A stretch of 64,000 nt of DNA from Phycisphaeraceae bacterium (GCA_029260615.1 JAJDCX010000082.1:1-64000); one strand, 5' to 3'. Counted from the stretch's first letter, positions 26,733 to 36,250 are shown. The notes: generated from the letters alone by a model not told the origin. Translations and numbers: made by a program.

Positions 26733-27845
26733 TTACCGGCCCACCAGTCCGCCGGAGCTGATGCCGATGCCCTTGAGCAGGGAATCCAAGGCTTCGCGGT
26801 TGGGGGCGTAGCTCAGGGCGATGCGGCGGTCGATCCAGTTTTCGGTGACCATCTTGGCTAGAGACTGGTTGAAGTTGTGCATGCCGGAGTCGGGGTTGGC
26901 GCTGATGACAGCGGGTAGGTCTTTCTCTTCGCCGTCACGGATCTTGTCGCGGACCAGTGGGGTATTTAATAACACCTCGGTGGCGGGGACGACGCCTGCA
27001 GCGAAGTCGTCGAGCGCGGGGATCAGGCGTTGGGCGCAGATCGCCAGGAGGCTGTTGCTTAATGAACTTCGTATGAAGCCGCGTTCGGATTCGGGGAAGA
27101 ACTCGAGTATCCGGCCGAAGGCCTGCATGGTGTCGGCGCTGTGGAGTGTGGCGAAGACCAGGTGCCCGGTCTCGGCGGCCTGGATGGCGGCGATGATCGT
27201 GTCGTGGTCGCGCATCTCGCCGATGAAGATCACGTCGGGGTCCTGACGGACAACGGACCGCAGTGCGGCGCCGAAGTCTTCGACGTCGATGCCCAACTCG
27301 CGTTGGGAGATGATCGCGGTCTTGGGGATGAATTGGTATTCGACGGGGTCTTCGACTGTGATGATGTTGACCGAGCGTGTCTGGTTGATCTGGTCGATCA
27401 TGGCGGCGAGGGTGGAGCTCTTGCCACTGCCGGTGACCCCGACGACGAGGATGAGCCCGACGGTGGATTTGGTGACCAGGTCGGTGTAGACCTGTGGGAG
27501 GTGTAGCTCTTCGTAGGAGGGGATCTCAGCCTGGACGCGGCGGACGGCGACGCTGTGGTGGCCGCCTGCACGGAACTGGTTGATTCGGAAGCGGTCGCCG
27601 CCTTCCAGGTGCCAGGCGAAGTCCAGGCTCCCGGCCTCCTCGAATCTTTCTTTCTGCTGGTCGTTGAGGATGGAGTCGAGCATGTGGTCGGCCTCCTCCT
27701 CGGTGACGGGTTGGCCTGCGACGGCGCGGAGGCTGCCGTTGATCCGGTAGGTGGGGGGGATACCGACTTTGATATGCAGGTCAGATGCCTCCAGGGGCTT
27801 CATCTGTTCCAGCAGCTTGATGATCGAGAAATGCCCGTCGCTCAT
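26733..27845 (-). CDS. pilT: Type IV pilus retraction ATPase PilT
   Basis: The 370-residue secretion ATPase shows Walker A GVTGSGKSSTLAAMID, the Asp-box region NIITVEDPVEY, Walker B DVIFIGEMRD and the His box GHLVFATLHSAD. The AIRAS-like N terminus SDLHIKVGIPPTYRINGSL is typical of PilT rather than PilB (no long N-terminal domain). It powers pilus depolymerisation and twitching. A single gene here without other pil genes, as is often seen for PilT. C terminus is ISSGGLVGR. Confidence 0.95.
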   Translation of the reverse strand: MSDGHFSIIKLLEQMKPLEASDLHIKVGIPPTYRINGSLRAVAGQPVTEEEADHMLDSILNDQQKERFEEAGSLDFAWHLEGGDRFRINQFRAGGHHSVAVRRVQAEIPSYEELHLPQVYTDLVTKSTVGLILVVGVTGSGKSSTLAAMIDQINQTRSVNIITVEDPVEYQFIPKTAIISQRELGIDVEDFGAALRSVVRQDPDVIFIGEMRDHDTIIAAIQAAETGHLVFATLHSADTMQAFGRILEFFPESERGFIRSSLSNSLLAICAQRLIPALDDFAAGVVPATEVLLNTPLVRDKIRDGEEKDLPAVISANPDSGMHNFNQSLAKMVTENWIDRRIALSYAPNREALDSLLKGIGISSGGLVGR

Positions 27846-28039
27846 GGCGTACTCCCGTGGTCAAAACTTCGGATGTGTTAAGCATTTATGGTATCCGTTT
27901 GAGGGCTTGGATGTAAGTCGGTGGTTGCGTGAGGCGGGGGGCACTACACTGCAGCCCTCTGGAGCCCGTTGGGGAACCGGGGGAGTTGTGGGGACGGGGG
28001 GAGTCGGCGGATCGATGCGGATCAGGGGCTATCCACCTT

Positions 28040-29677
28040 ATGAATAAACCAACCCGGCAAAGTGCAGAGGCTTGCGAGCTTGGGGTTAAACGGCCCCTGC
28101 TGCGTTGGCCGCCGCACCGTTGGGTGCTGGTGTTGGTGTCGGCGTCGTTGCTGTGGCGGGTGGTGCGTTACGGGATGGTTTTTCCGATGTGGGGTGATGA
28201 AGCGTTCATCGCGGTGAATTTTATTACGAGGACGTTTGGGGAATTAAGTGGGCCGTTGGACCACCCGCAGATTATCCCGGTGGGTTTTTTGTGGGCGCAG
28301 TGGCTGGTGTCGCGGTTGCTTGGGACGTCGGAATTGGCGCTACGGGTTCTGCCCGTTGTTGCGGGGATCGCGTGCGTGCTGGTGTTCTGGCGTCTTGCGC
28401 CCAGGATGGTGAGCCGGCGTCAGTCGATGGCGGCGGTGATTTTCTTTGCCGCGTCGTACTACCCCGTCCGGCACAGCGTGGAGGTCAAGTCGTACAGCCT
28501 GGACCTGCTGATCGCGTTGTGTTTGATCTGGCAGGCGTGGTCGTTGTTGCAGGCACCACGAACTGCTTGGCGGTGGGTGGTCTTCACACTCAGTGGCGCG
28601 GTGGCGGTGTGGGCGTCTTACCCGGCGGTCTTCGTCATCGGCGGGTCGATGTTCGTGGTGGGGTATCGGTTGATTCAGGATCGCAAGCCGGCCCCCTGGC
28701 TGGTGGGTTGGACGGCGAGCGGGCTGCTGATGGCGGGTAGTTTTTTTGCGATGTGGCAGTTGATCGCGGTCGGGCAGGAAGTGAACCACGCGGGGATTCA
28801 CGAGCTGCGGGGCTGGGCCAGCGCGTTTCCGCCGATGGATTCGATTACGGGGCTTGTCACTTGGTTCTTCCGTTCGCACACGGGGAATATGCTGGCGTAC
28901 CCGGTGGGGGGGAACCACGGGGGAAGTACGGTGACGTTTATCCTGATTCTCTTTGGGATCGTGGCGATGTGGCGGACGGGGCATCGCAGGGCGTTGTGCC
29001 TGTTGCTTAGCCCGCTGCCGTTGATGTTTTTGGCGGCGGCAATGAAGAAGTATCCCTATGGCGACAGCGCCCGGGTGGAGCAACATATCGCTCCGGCGGC
29101 GTGCATCATCGCGGGTGCTGGGCTGGTGGCGTTTTTGAACCACGGCTGGAAACGCCGGGGTGTGGTCACGGGGATGCAGATCGCCTCGGTGGTGATGCTG
29201 TCGATCATTACCTACGGGGTGATCCGTGATGTTTTCCAGCCTTACAAAAAAGTATCCGATCGGGTGGCGCTACAGACGGTGCGTGAGATGACCGAGCGGT
29301 CCAACGCGGGGGATCGGTGGGTGGTGTTTGGTTCGCTTGAGGATCAGCCGCACGCGCCGAACATGGTTCCCTGGGGGGGGAGTCTGGCGCGGTTCCGGTA
29401 CGACCTGCTTCAGCATGGTCACGAAAGCAAATCGATTCTGTGGGCCCCGTTGCCCGAGGATGTTCCCGCCCCGGGGCCGGGTTCGGTGACGTTGTTGCTG
29501 ATGTATCACGACAACGATCAGGGGACCAACCCCTTCCCCAAGGAGCAGGCAAGGCGGTACCTGGACGCGGTGACACGGCGGCTGGGTGAGCCTACGGTCG
29601 AAACGATCGAGTTGAAAGAAGATAGCGAAGAGGTCAGGCTCTACCGTTACACGAACACGGCCGTCGCGAGCTATTGA
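28040..29677 (+). CDS. GT39-like membrane glycosyltransferase
   Basis: The 545-residue protein has about ten hydrophobic helices. Its first extracytoplasmic loop carries acidic residues right after the first helix (FPMWGDEAFIAVNF), the layout of GT-C enzymes such as ArnT/PMT that use polyprenyl-phosphate sugars. It has a soluble C-terminal domain of about 150 residues (from VSDRVALQTVREMTERS). ATG 28040 is preferred to one at 27929 because the upstream part is Gly/Pro/Arg-rich and unlike a protein start. Probably involved in glycosylating surface lipid or protein; the substrate is not predictable. Confidence 0.8.
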   Translation: MNKPTRQSAEACELGVKRPLLRWPPHRWVLVLVSASLLWRVVRYGMVFPMWGDEAFIAVNFITRTFGELSGPLDHPQIIPVGFLWAQWLVSRLLGTSELALRVLPVVAGIACVLVFWRLAPRMVSRRQSMAAVIFFAASYYPVRHSVEVKSYSLDLLIALCLIWQAWSLLQAPRTAWRWVVFTLSGAVAVWASYPAVFVIGGSMFVVGYRLIQDRKPAPWLVGWTASGLLMAGSFFAMWQLIAVGQEVNHAGIHELRGWASAFPPMDSITGLVTWFFRSHTGNMLAYPVGGNHGGSTVTFILILFGIVAMWRTGHRRALCLLLSPLPLMFLAAAMKKYPYGDSARVEQHIAPAACIIAGAGLVAFLNHGWKRRGVVTGMQIASVVMLSIITYGVIRDVFQPYKKVSDRVALQTVREMTERSNAGDRWVVFGSLEDQPHAPNMVPWGGSLARFRYDLLQHGHESKSILWAPLPEDVPAPGPGSVTLLLMYHDNDQGTNPFPKEQARRYLDAVTRRLGEPTVETIELKEDSEEVRLYRYTNTAVASY

Positions 29678-29706
29678 GCTAGAGATTTAGCCGGCTCTTT
29701 AAGGGT

Positions 29707-31767
29707 TTAGCCCACCGCGCCGGTTGCGAATACCTGGGTTGCGGCCTGGAAGGTGATCCAGGCGGCGGAGTAGGCCAGCACGGTCATGTAGGTGAATTGC
29801 AGGGCGGGCCATTTCCATGTGCCGGTCTCCCGGCGGGCGACGATGCTCGTGGGGAGGCACTGCATCGCCAGGACAAAGAAGACAAGCAGGCTCAGGCAGG
29901 TCGCGGGTGTGTAGATCGGTGTGCCGTTGTCGCTGACTGAGTGGCGCATGGATTGGTAGAGCATCTCGTCTCCGCCGTCACCTGCGCCAATGCCGTGGAT
30001 GATCGAGAGAGTGGAGACGATGACTTCGCGTGCGGCGAAGGAACTGACGATCCCGATGCCGATACGCCAGTCGTAGCCTAAAGGTTTGATCGCCGGTTCG
30101 ATTGCGTGCCCCAACCGGCCGGCGAGGCTGTTGGAGAGGCTGTGTGCGGTGGTGAGGTTCTGGGCCTGCAGGCGTAGCTGCGCCGCGTCATCGGTCTGCC
30201 CGGCTGATTCCAGTTGCACGGCCTGTTGTTGCACCGCAACGGCTTGCGGGGGCGGGGCGCTCTTGGGATAGGTTGAGGCTGCCCACAAGCCGATCGACAC
30301 CATCAGTATCACGGTGCCTGCTTTTACGAGGAACACCCGGCCGCGGTCGATCATGGTCAGCAGCGCGTTACGCAGGTTCGGGGGCTTGTAGCTTGGCAAC
30401 TCGATCAGAAGCGGGTTGGCTTTGCCTTTGAGGATCGAGCGGTTCAGTACCAGGGCCACGAGCAGGGCTGAGGCGATCCCCAGGGTGTACGCGCCGACGA
30501 AGATCAGGGCTGCTTTGATGGGCTGGCTTGGGACCAGTAGCGCGGTGAGCATGGTGTAGACCGGGAGCCTGGCGGAGCAGGTCAGCAGCGGTGCGACGAG
30601 GATGGTGACCAGTCGGTCGCGGCGGTTCTCGATGATCCGGCTGGCCATGATCGCGGGGATGGCGCAGGCGTGTGCGGATAACAGTGGCACGAATGACGCG
30701 CCCGGCAGGCCGACGCGGCGCATCAGCCGGTCGGTGACGACGGCTGCACGGGCGAGGTAGCCGGTGTCTTCTAAGAGTGACAGGAAGAAAAACAGGAGGC
30801 AGATCTGGGGGAGGAAGACCAGCACGCCGCCGACCCCGCCGATGATGCCGTCGACAAAGAGGCTGGTCAGGTCGCCGGGTGGGAGGGTGTTAACCAGGAA
30901 CGAGCCGAGCGATGAGAACGCCCATTCGATGGCGTTGGACGGGTAATCCGCGACGGAAAAAATAAGGGCGAACAACACGAACATGATCCCCAGGAACGAC
31001 GCGACCCCCAGCAGTGGGTGGGTCAGCACGCGGTCGGCAGCCTCGGTCATCGGGTCGTGTTGGCCCATCGGTCGTCTGGCGCAACGTTTGTCTACCTCTT
31101 CCGCCCAGTCGAAGCGCGCTCTAAACGGACACCCGCCACAACTTGCGCAGGCGGACAGGGCTTGGGGCATGACGTGAGATTCATCGGATGACAGGCGTTG
31201 TGACAGTGCGTTGCACAACTGGGGGATGCCTTCGCCGGTGCGTGCGCTGATGGCGACCACCGGGCAGCCTAGCTCGGTGCCCAACGCCTCGGTGTCGATC
31301 TGGATCCCGCTGCGCTGCGCCAGGTCACACATGTTCAGCGCTACGACGGTGGGCAACCCAAGCTCGACGGCCTGTCCTGCCAAGAGCAGGTTGCGCTGGA
31401 TGTTCGTCGCGTCCAGCAGCAGCAGCACGGCCTGGGGTTTGGGCTGGTTTTTGATCTCGCCCATCAATGCCTGGCGGGCTATTTTTTGTTCAGGGGAGGT
31501 GTCCGAGAGGCTATACATCCCCGGGAGGTCGATGAGTTGGATGGCTTGGCCGTCGATGGTGGCCTTGCCGAGGCGTTGTTCGATGGTGGTCCCGGAGATG
31601 TTGGCGGTGTGGGCGCGTAGGCCGGTGAGGATGTTGAAGAGGGTGGTTTTCCCACAATTGGGATTGCCGACCAGCGCGACGGTCAGATCTTGAGAGACCG
31701 GCCGTTTGGACTGCCCGTTCCCGGAGTCCGGGGGGTCTTCCAACACATCCAGTGATACCGTGGTCAT
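29707..31767 (-). CDS. feoB: Ferrous iron transport protein B
   Basis: This 686-residue inner-membrane Fe(II) transporter has an N-terminal GTPase: G1 GNPNCGKTTLFN, G3 DLPGMYSL, G4 ALNMCDLA. A Cys-containing linker follows (SACASCGGCPFRARFDWAEE), then the membrane part with the Gate-like motif VPLLSAHACAIPAIMASR and a second gate around the C-terminal half. Length is a little shorter than the E. coli protein. Its ATG overlaps the feoA stop (ATGA), so the two are translationally coupled. Confidence 0.96.
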   Translation of the reverse strand: MTTVSLDVLEDPPDSGNGQSKRPVSQDLTVALVGNPNCGKTTLFNILTGLRAHTANISGTTIEQRLGKATIDGQAIQLIDLPGMYSLSDTSPEQKIARQALMGEIKNQPKPQAVLLLLDATNIQRNLLLAGQAVELGLPTVVALNMCDLAQRSGIQIDTEALGTELGCPVVAISARTGEGIPQLCNALSQRLSSDESHVMPQALSACASCGGCPFRARFDWAEEVDKRCARRPMGQHDPMTEAADRVLTHPLLGVASFLGIMFVLFALIFSVADYPSNAIEWAFSSLGSFLVNTLPPGDLTSLFVDGIIGGVGGVLVFLPQICLLFFFLSLLEDTGYLARAAVVTDRLMRRVGLPGASFVPLLSAHACAIPAIMASRIIENRRDRLVTILVAPLLTCSARLPVYTMLTALLVPSQPIKAALIFVGAYTLGIASALLVALVLNRSILKGKANPLLIELPSYKPPNLRNALLTMIDRGRVFLVKAGTVILMVSIGLWAASTYPKSAPPPQAVAVQQQAVQLESAGQTDDAAQLRLQAQNLTTAHSLSNSLAGRLGHAIEPAIKPLGYDWRIGIGIVSSFAAREVIVSTLSIIHGIGAGDGGDEMLYQSMRHSVSDNGTPIYTPATCLSLLVFFVLAMQCLPTSIVARRETGTWKWPALQFTYMTVLAYSAAWITFQAATQVFATGAVG

Positions 31768-32180
31768 GTCCCGGACTCCCTGGATTTACGCGGCTCCTTG
31801 GGTTCCCCCGGTTCCCCCGGTTCCCGTTCCAGCCGGATGGGCAGGGGGTCCTGGAACCCCTCGTAGGGCGGGGCGCAGACCTCGACCGTGACCCGCTGGG
31901 CTAATTCGGCTGCCAGGCCGATCCGGGTGCCCATGATTTTGAGGATCATCGGGTCGCCTCGCCGGACCAGCCAGGCCCTTCTTCCCGGACATATTCCCAT
32001 TGTACGTAAGCGTTTATCTTCTGAGTCGCTGAGGTCCAGTTGCTGGATCAGCCCGCATTGGCCAAGCTGTAGGTTGTCTAATTGGATCAAGCAGGTCTCC
32101 TCGTCGGCTTGGAACTTAGGCGTGGAAGAGGCGGTGCCAGAGGTCTTTAACGGGCTTATCAGGAAGTTGGGCCAGAACAT
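31764..32180 (-). CDS. feoA: FeoA-domain protein with low-complexity tail
   Basis: The SH3-like FeoA domain spans LIQLDNLQLGQCGLIQQL to LAAELAQRVTVEV; family members bind FeoB and assist iron uptake. Residues before the domain (about 25) and an unusual C-terminal tail rich in Glu-Pro-Gly repeats (EPGEPGEPKEPRKSRE) extend it to 138 residues. Most FeoA proteins are about 75-85. The tail comes from a 9-nt DNA repeat (GGTTCCCCC units) and ends inside the feoB start. ATG 32180 fits the promoter seen at 32222-32250; an ATG at 32216 would be almost leaderless. Confidence 0.85.
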   Translation of the reverse strand: MFWPNFLISPLKTSGTASSTPKFQADEETCLIQLDNLQLGQCGLIQQLDLSDSEDKRLRTMGICPGRRAWLVRRGDPMILKIMGTRIGLAAELAQRVTVEVCAPPYEGFQDPLPIRLEREPGEPGEPKEPRKSRESGT

Positions 32181-32221
32181 GTTGGGGCTCACTTTCGGGC
32201 CGGACGGGGGATACATAGGCC

Positions 32222-32250
32222 ATATTATGATTATTGACTCTTAATATCAA
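32222..32250 (-). promoter_or_regulatory. feoAB promoter with overlapping Fur-type hexamer repeat
   Basis: On the minus strand, TTGATA (32245-32250), a 17-bp spacer and TAATAT (32222-32227) form a near-consensus sigma-70 promoter. AATAATCATAATA (32223-32235) fits two NATWAT hexamers around one base, the unit of Fur-box arrays, and overlaps the -10. Iron repression of feoAB is expected from known biology; binding itself is inference. Confidence 0.6.
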
Positions 32251-32395
32251 TTAGCAATCGGCATGCCGGGGGGCTGGGGGTTTAGATTTTGGGGTAGGTG
32301 TGGAGGGGGCTTGGATTGGCCATTGACCCGATGCCGTGGTGGCGGGATAGTGGAGCCGCCGTGGGGTATTTCCACGGGATCACGGGAGGCGAATC

Positions 32396-32533
32396 ATGTC
32401 TACGTTGGCGATGTCGGTTGGTGGGTTCGGTGTGTTTGAGCTTTTGGTATTGGCTGTGCTTGGCATCGGCGTGCTGGGGGTGTTGGGTCTGTTGGTGTTT
32501 ATCGCGGTGAAGGTGGCGGAGCAGTCGAAGTGA
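32396..32533 (+). CDS. Small single-span membrane peptide (45 aa)
   Basis: The ATG is preceded by a strong GGGAGG at 5-7 base spacing. The peptide is mostly one long hydrophobic helix (FELLVLAVLGIGVLGVLGLL) ending in a short basic tail (KVAEQSK). No homologue is recognised. It stands alone between the feo promoter and the sulfotransferase gene. The ribosome binding site and membrane topology make it credible as a small protein. Confidence 0.55.
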   Translation: MSTLAMSVGGFGVFELLVLAVLGIGVLGVLGLLVFIAVKVAEQSK

Positions 32534-32609
32534 CAGCCGTCAAGCCTCTGGCAAGGCGTTGACTTAGCAACGGGCGATTTCAAACCACGAGGGGTTTCTA
32601 TGGGGCAAC

Positions 32610-33188
32610 TTACGCGCGGTTGCGGTAGAGGTCGGGGTCTACGACGGCGGTCATTTTGTTGGTGTCGAGGTGGCCGCCGAGGAAGTCGTTGATCTGTTGG
32701 ACGACGGGTGGGGGGTCGGTGAGGAGGGAGCGGTGTTGGACGTTGAGGACCTGGATGTTGGGTTGGGCTTGTAGCCAGGTATCGACTTTGGCGAGTTGGC
32801 TTTCGAAGACTTTGGTGAGGGCGGCGTCTGGGATGGCGGCGCCTTTTTTGCCGGTGCGGTCGAGCATTTTGCGTTGGCTGGCGAGGACCTCATCAATGGA
32901 TCGCCGTATGAAGATGATCTTGTAGGTGTGTTTGTCGGGGAGGTTGGCCAGGAGCATGTGGATGGCTTTGACGACCTTGCCGGGGGCTTCGTCGAGGACG
33001 TCGGGGTTTGCTTTGAGTTGTTTGATGGCTTCCAGTTCGTAGTAGCCCTTGGGGTTGTCGTCGTCTGCGGTGCGTTGGAAGTCGGCGAAGGGGGGGATGC
33101 CTCCGGCTTCGAGCATCTGCATCAGGAGGCTGGTGCCCGAGCGGGGTAGGCCGGAGACGACGACGATGGTGGAGTCTAAGTCGGTCAA
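32610..33188 (-). CDS. Sulfotransferase-family protein
   Basis: The 192-residue protein has the 5'-PSB P-loop VVVSGLPRSGTSLLMQML near the N terminus. It has the 3'-PB-like region YKIIFIRRSIDEVLASQRKML used by PAPS-dependent sulfotransferases. It is shorter than most, so it may be a minimal or specialised member. The acceptor (sulfated glycan, lipid or protein) is unknown; planctomycetes encode many such genes. Start at 33188 begins with a short acidic stretch directly before the P-loop. Confidence 0.82.
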   Translation of the reverse strand: MTDLDSTIVVVSGLPRSGTSLLMQMLEAGGIPPFADFQRTADDDNPKGYYELEAIKQLKANPDVLDEAPGKVVKAIHMLLANLPDKHTYKIIFIRRSIDEVLASQRKMLDRTGKKGAAIPDAALTKVFESQLAKVDTWLQAQPNIQVLNVQHRSLLTDPPPVVQQINDFLGGHLDTNKMTAVVDPDLYRNRA

Positions 33189-33411
33189 GCGTTTGCTCCT
33201 TCGAGGGATTTAAGCGGGCGGGTACGGGCTGTCGAGGCAGATCCAAATATCGGGTTGGGGGCTCATGGCTGGGCTGACGACATATTAAGCGCTTTACACG
33301 GTATATTACGGGGAATGCTAGGTGTGTGCACGGTCATAGGGGGTGAGGGTAGATGGGGTCAATGGGCACCGGGTCAGAACGATCTTTGTCAACGAATACA
33401 AGGTTACCGCT

Positions 33412-35013
33412 ATGAACAGGATCGCTACATTTGTGTTGATGCTTATCGCCGTCGCTGCCGGTCCATTGTTGGATGCACGGGCGCAGGGGGTTGATGTGAT
33501 TCCGCAACCGCAGCAGGTAGAAATTCACGGGGACGGGTTTGTGGTGACGGCGGACACCTTGATTATTGCGGAGGGGGCGGGGCGTGAGGTTGGTGAGTAT
33601 CTGGCTGGGGTGCTTGGGCCGGCGACGGGTTACGAGTTGCCGGTGCGGGCCCATACGGGTGATCCGGTTATTGGTGGTTTGATCTTGCTTGAGTTGGATG
33701 CGCAGGACGAGGGGCTTGGTGATGAGGGCTACTCATTGGAGGTGACGGATCGGGGGATCGACATCCGTGCCAAGACGCCGGCGGGGTTGTTTTACGCCTG
33801 TCAGACGCTGCGGCAACTATTGCCAATCGAGATCGATTCAGATCAGGTGGTTGAGGGGGTGCTGTGGGAAGTGCGGGGGGTGATGATTGAAGACGTTCCG
33901 CGTTTTGGTTGGCGGGGGATGCACCTGGATGTTGGCCGACACTTCTTCGACAAAGCATTCGTGAAGCATTACATCGATCTGATGGCCCGGTACAAGCTCA
34001 ATACGTTTCATTGGCACCTGACCGAGGATCAGGGCTGGCGGGTCGAGATCAAGAAGTACCCGTTGCTCACGGAGGTCGGGGCGTGGCGGACGGACGGGGA
34101 TGGCGAACGATATGGGGGGTATTACACGCAGGAGGATATCCGGGAGGTGGTTGTGTATGCGAAGAGCCGGTTTGTGACGGTGGTGCCTGAGATCGAGATG
34201 CCGGGGCACTCGGTGGCGGCGTTGGCTGCGTATCCGGGGTTGTCCTGCACGGGTGGGCCGTTTGATGTGTCGACGACGTGGGGTGTGCACAAGGATGTGT
34301 ATTGTGCGGGCAATGAGCAGACGTTTGAGTTTTTGCAAGACGTGTTGGCGGAGGTGATGCCGTTGTTCCCCGGGGCGTACTTGCACATCGGTGGGGACGA
34401 AGTGCCCAAGGATCGTTGGGAGGCGTGCGAGAAGTGTCAGGGGCGTATCAAGGCTGAGGGTTTAAAGGATGAGCACGAGTTGCAGAGCTACTTTATCCGG
34501 CGGATCGATGCGTTCCTCACGCAGAACGGGAAGAAGCTGATCGGCTGGGACGAGATCCTGGAGGGGGGGCTTGCCCCGGGTGCGGCGGTGATGTCCTGGC
34601 GGGGTGAGAAGGGCGGGATTGCGGCGGCGCAGATGGGTCGGGATGTGGTGATGGCGCCTTACTCGCACTTGTATTTCGACTTTCAGCAGTCGGACGAGGC
34701 AGACGAATTGGGTGCGACGTGGGGCGGGTACCCGATCCCGCTAGAATTGGTTTATTCGTATGAGCCGGTGCCCGCAGAATTATCTGATGAAGAGGCGGCA
34801 CATATTCTGGGCGCTCAAGGCAATGTCTGGACGGAGCCGATCGCGACGCCGGCACAGGTGCGGTACATGATATTGCCGCGGATGCTGGGGTTGTCGGAGG
34901 TGGTGTGGTCGCAGAAGGAAGGGCGTGATTGGGAAGATTTTGAGCGCCGGGTGGTCGGTGAGTATGGGCGATTTGGTCTGATGGGTTTGAGTTATCGGGA
35001 TCATCGTGAATAA
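33412..35013 (+). CDS. Secreted beta-N-acetylhexosaminidase (GH20)
   Basis: The 533-residue protein has a signal peptide (VLMLIAVAAGPLLDARAQG), then a GH20b-like N-terminal domain (VIPQPQQVEIHGDGF). The catalytic barrel contains HWHLTEDQGWR and the acid/polarising pair in LHIGGDEVPK. GH20 enzymes remove terminal GlcNAc or GalNAc by substrate-assisted catalysis. The likely role is degradation of chitin-like or glycoprotein material. ATG 33412 has AAGG upstream; the longer frame from 33343 would precede the signal peptide. Confidence 0.94.
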   Translation: MNRIATFVLMLIAVAAGPLLDARAQGVDVIPQPQQVEIHGDGFVVTADTLIIAEGAGREVGEYLAGVLGPATGYELPVRAHTGDPVIGGLILLELDAQDEGLGDEGYSLEVTDRGIDIRAKTPAGLFYACQTLRQLLPIEIDSDQVVEGVLWEVRGVMIEDVPRFGWRGMHLDVGRHFFDKAFVKHYIDLMARYKLNTFHWHLTEDQGWRVEIKKYPLLTEVGAWRTDGDGERYGGYYTQEDIREVVVYAKSRFVTVVPEIEMPGHSVAALAAYPGLSCTGGPFDVSTTWGVHKDVYCAGNEQTFEFLQDVLAEVMPLFPGAYLHIGGDEVPKDRWEACEKCQGRIKAEGLKDEHELQSYFIRRIDAFLTQNGKKLIGWDEILEGGLAPGAAVMSWRGEKGGIAAAQMGRDVVMAPYSHLYFDFQQSDEADELGATWGGYPIPLELVYSYEPVPAELSDEEAAHILGAQGNVWTEPIATPAQVRYMILPRMLGLSEVVWSQKEGRDWEDFERRVVGEYGRFGLMGLSYRDHRE

Positions 35014-35102
35014 GACGGGTTAACGTAGAGCGGGTGCTATGGCACGTCTGTGGTTCGGGTGTCGGGGTGTGGCAAGTGAGCGTTCCACTAAGATATGGGC
35101 TC

Positions 35103-35684
35103 ATGGACAAGTTGCCGATTTATATTGTTGCGGGCGGGCAGAGCAAGCGTTTTGGGAGTGATAAGGCGCGTGTGTTGCTTGGAGGTGTGCCGATGATCTG
35201 CCGGGTAGCTGATGCGCTTAAGCCTGTTGCGCAGTCGGTTACGGCGGTGGCATCGACGGCGGATGTGTACAAGGATCTGGGGCTATTAACGATCGGTGAT
35301 CTGTGTCCGGGGCGGGGGCCGTTGGGTGGGTTGGACACGGCGTTGGCGGACCGGGTGGCGCGTCATGGTGAGGGTTGGTTGTTATTGGCTGGGTGTGACC
35401 TGGCGGAGCCTGATGTGGGTTTGGCGCGGACGTTGCTTGGGCATATCCGGCCGGGTGCGGGGGTGGTGGCGTTTAAGGGCGCGCGGTGGGAGCCTTTGTT
35501 TGCGTTGTATCACAGCTCGATCCATCCAGCGGTTTGCCGACAGCTTGAGTCGGGTGGGGGCGCGATGTGGCGTTTGATTGAGCAGGCTGACCGGGTTGAG
35601 GTTTCTTTGCCGGAGGGTGTGACGGGCATCGCTCAGGTCAACACACCCGGGGATCTTGGGGATATTGCTGCGAGTGGGGATTGA
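35103..35684 (+). CDS. mobA: Molybdenum cofactor guanylyltransferase
   Basis: The 193-residue nucleotidyltransferase has the GTP-binding N terminus IYIVAGGQSKRFGSDKARV, then GPLGGLDTAL and LLLAGCDLAEPDVG (acidic metal site). It is the fold and length of MobA, which links GMP to molybdopterin to form the bis-MGD precursor. CofC/MobA-like nucleotidyltransferases are alternatives, but the GGQSxRFGxDK motif favours MobA. ATG 35103 is right before the strand leading to that motif. No other moa/moe genes nearby. Confidence 0.85.
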   Translation: MDKLPIYIVAGGQSKRFGSDKARVLLGGVPMICRVADALKPVAQSVTAVASTADVYKDLGLLTIGDLCPGRGPLGGLDTALADRVARHGEGWLLLAGCDLAEPDVGLARTLLGHIRPGAGVVAFKGARWEPLFALYHSSIHPAVCRQLESGGGAMWRLIEQADRVEVSLPEGVTGIAQVNTPGDLGDIAASGD

Positions 35685-35872
35685 GATGTGGCAGCAGGTT
35701 GAGGCCTTGGGCACCCTCGGTGATGAGCCAGTTGGTACACTGGTGGACCACCCGGGCGGCCCGTTCATCCGGCGGTCGTGATAGACCCAGGTGTGCCCGA
35801 TAACCGCGTGCTGTTACGTTGGTCGGGCCGGATGCCTGATACATTATATAACCCCTTTTTTGGAGTAGACCC

Positions 35873-36250
35873 TTGGCAGACGAACCCAGACAGGTGCCCG
35901 TGCAGGGCGATTCGGTTGAAGACCAGGCGAAGCAGCAGACCGGCAAGCAGGTGCGTCTGAAGGTAGACCACACGGGTATGGGCACGACCTATGCCAACGC
36001 TTTCAAGACCAACGCGACCAGCGAAGAGGTGATCGTGGACCTTGGGCTGAATATGGTTGTCCCTAACCCGCAGGCTCAGGGCGGCGAGGTTGCGGGCGAC
36101 ATACTATTTCAGGTGAACAACCGCCTGATCCTGAACTATTTCACCGCTAAGCGTCTGGCGTTGTCGCTGGGTCAGATCGTGCGTGGTTACGAAGAGAAGT
36201 TTGGCGAGCTCAAGCTCAACGTCGCGGACCGCACCACGGACGGGAAGTAA
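35873..36250 (+). CDS. DUF3467 protein
   Basis: The 125-residue protein has the DUF3467 core: YANAFKTNATSEEVIVDLGL, then VNNRLILNYFTAKRLALSLG, and RGYEEKFGELKLN. The family is small, cytoplasmic, and of unknown function. The start is a TTG at 35873 with GGAG seven bases upstream; no ATG fits. An AT-rich stretch TACATTATATAA (about 35840-35851) looks like its promoter -10 region. Confidence 0.85.
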   Translation: MADEPRQVPVQGDSVEDQAKQQTGKQVRLKVDHTGMGTTYANAFKTNATSEEVIVDLGLNMVVPNPQAQGGEVAGDILFQVNNRLILNYFTAKRLALSLGQIVRGYEEKFGELKLNVADRTTDGK

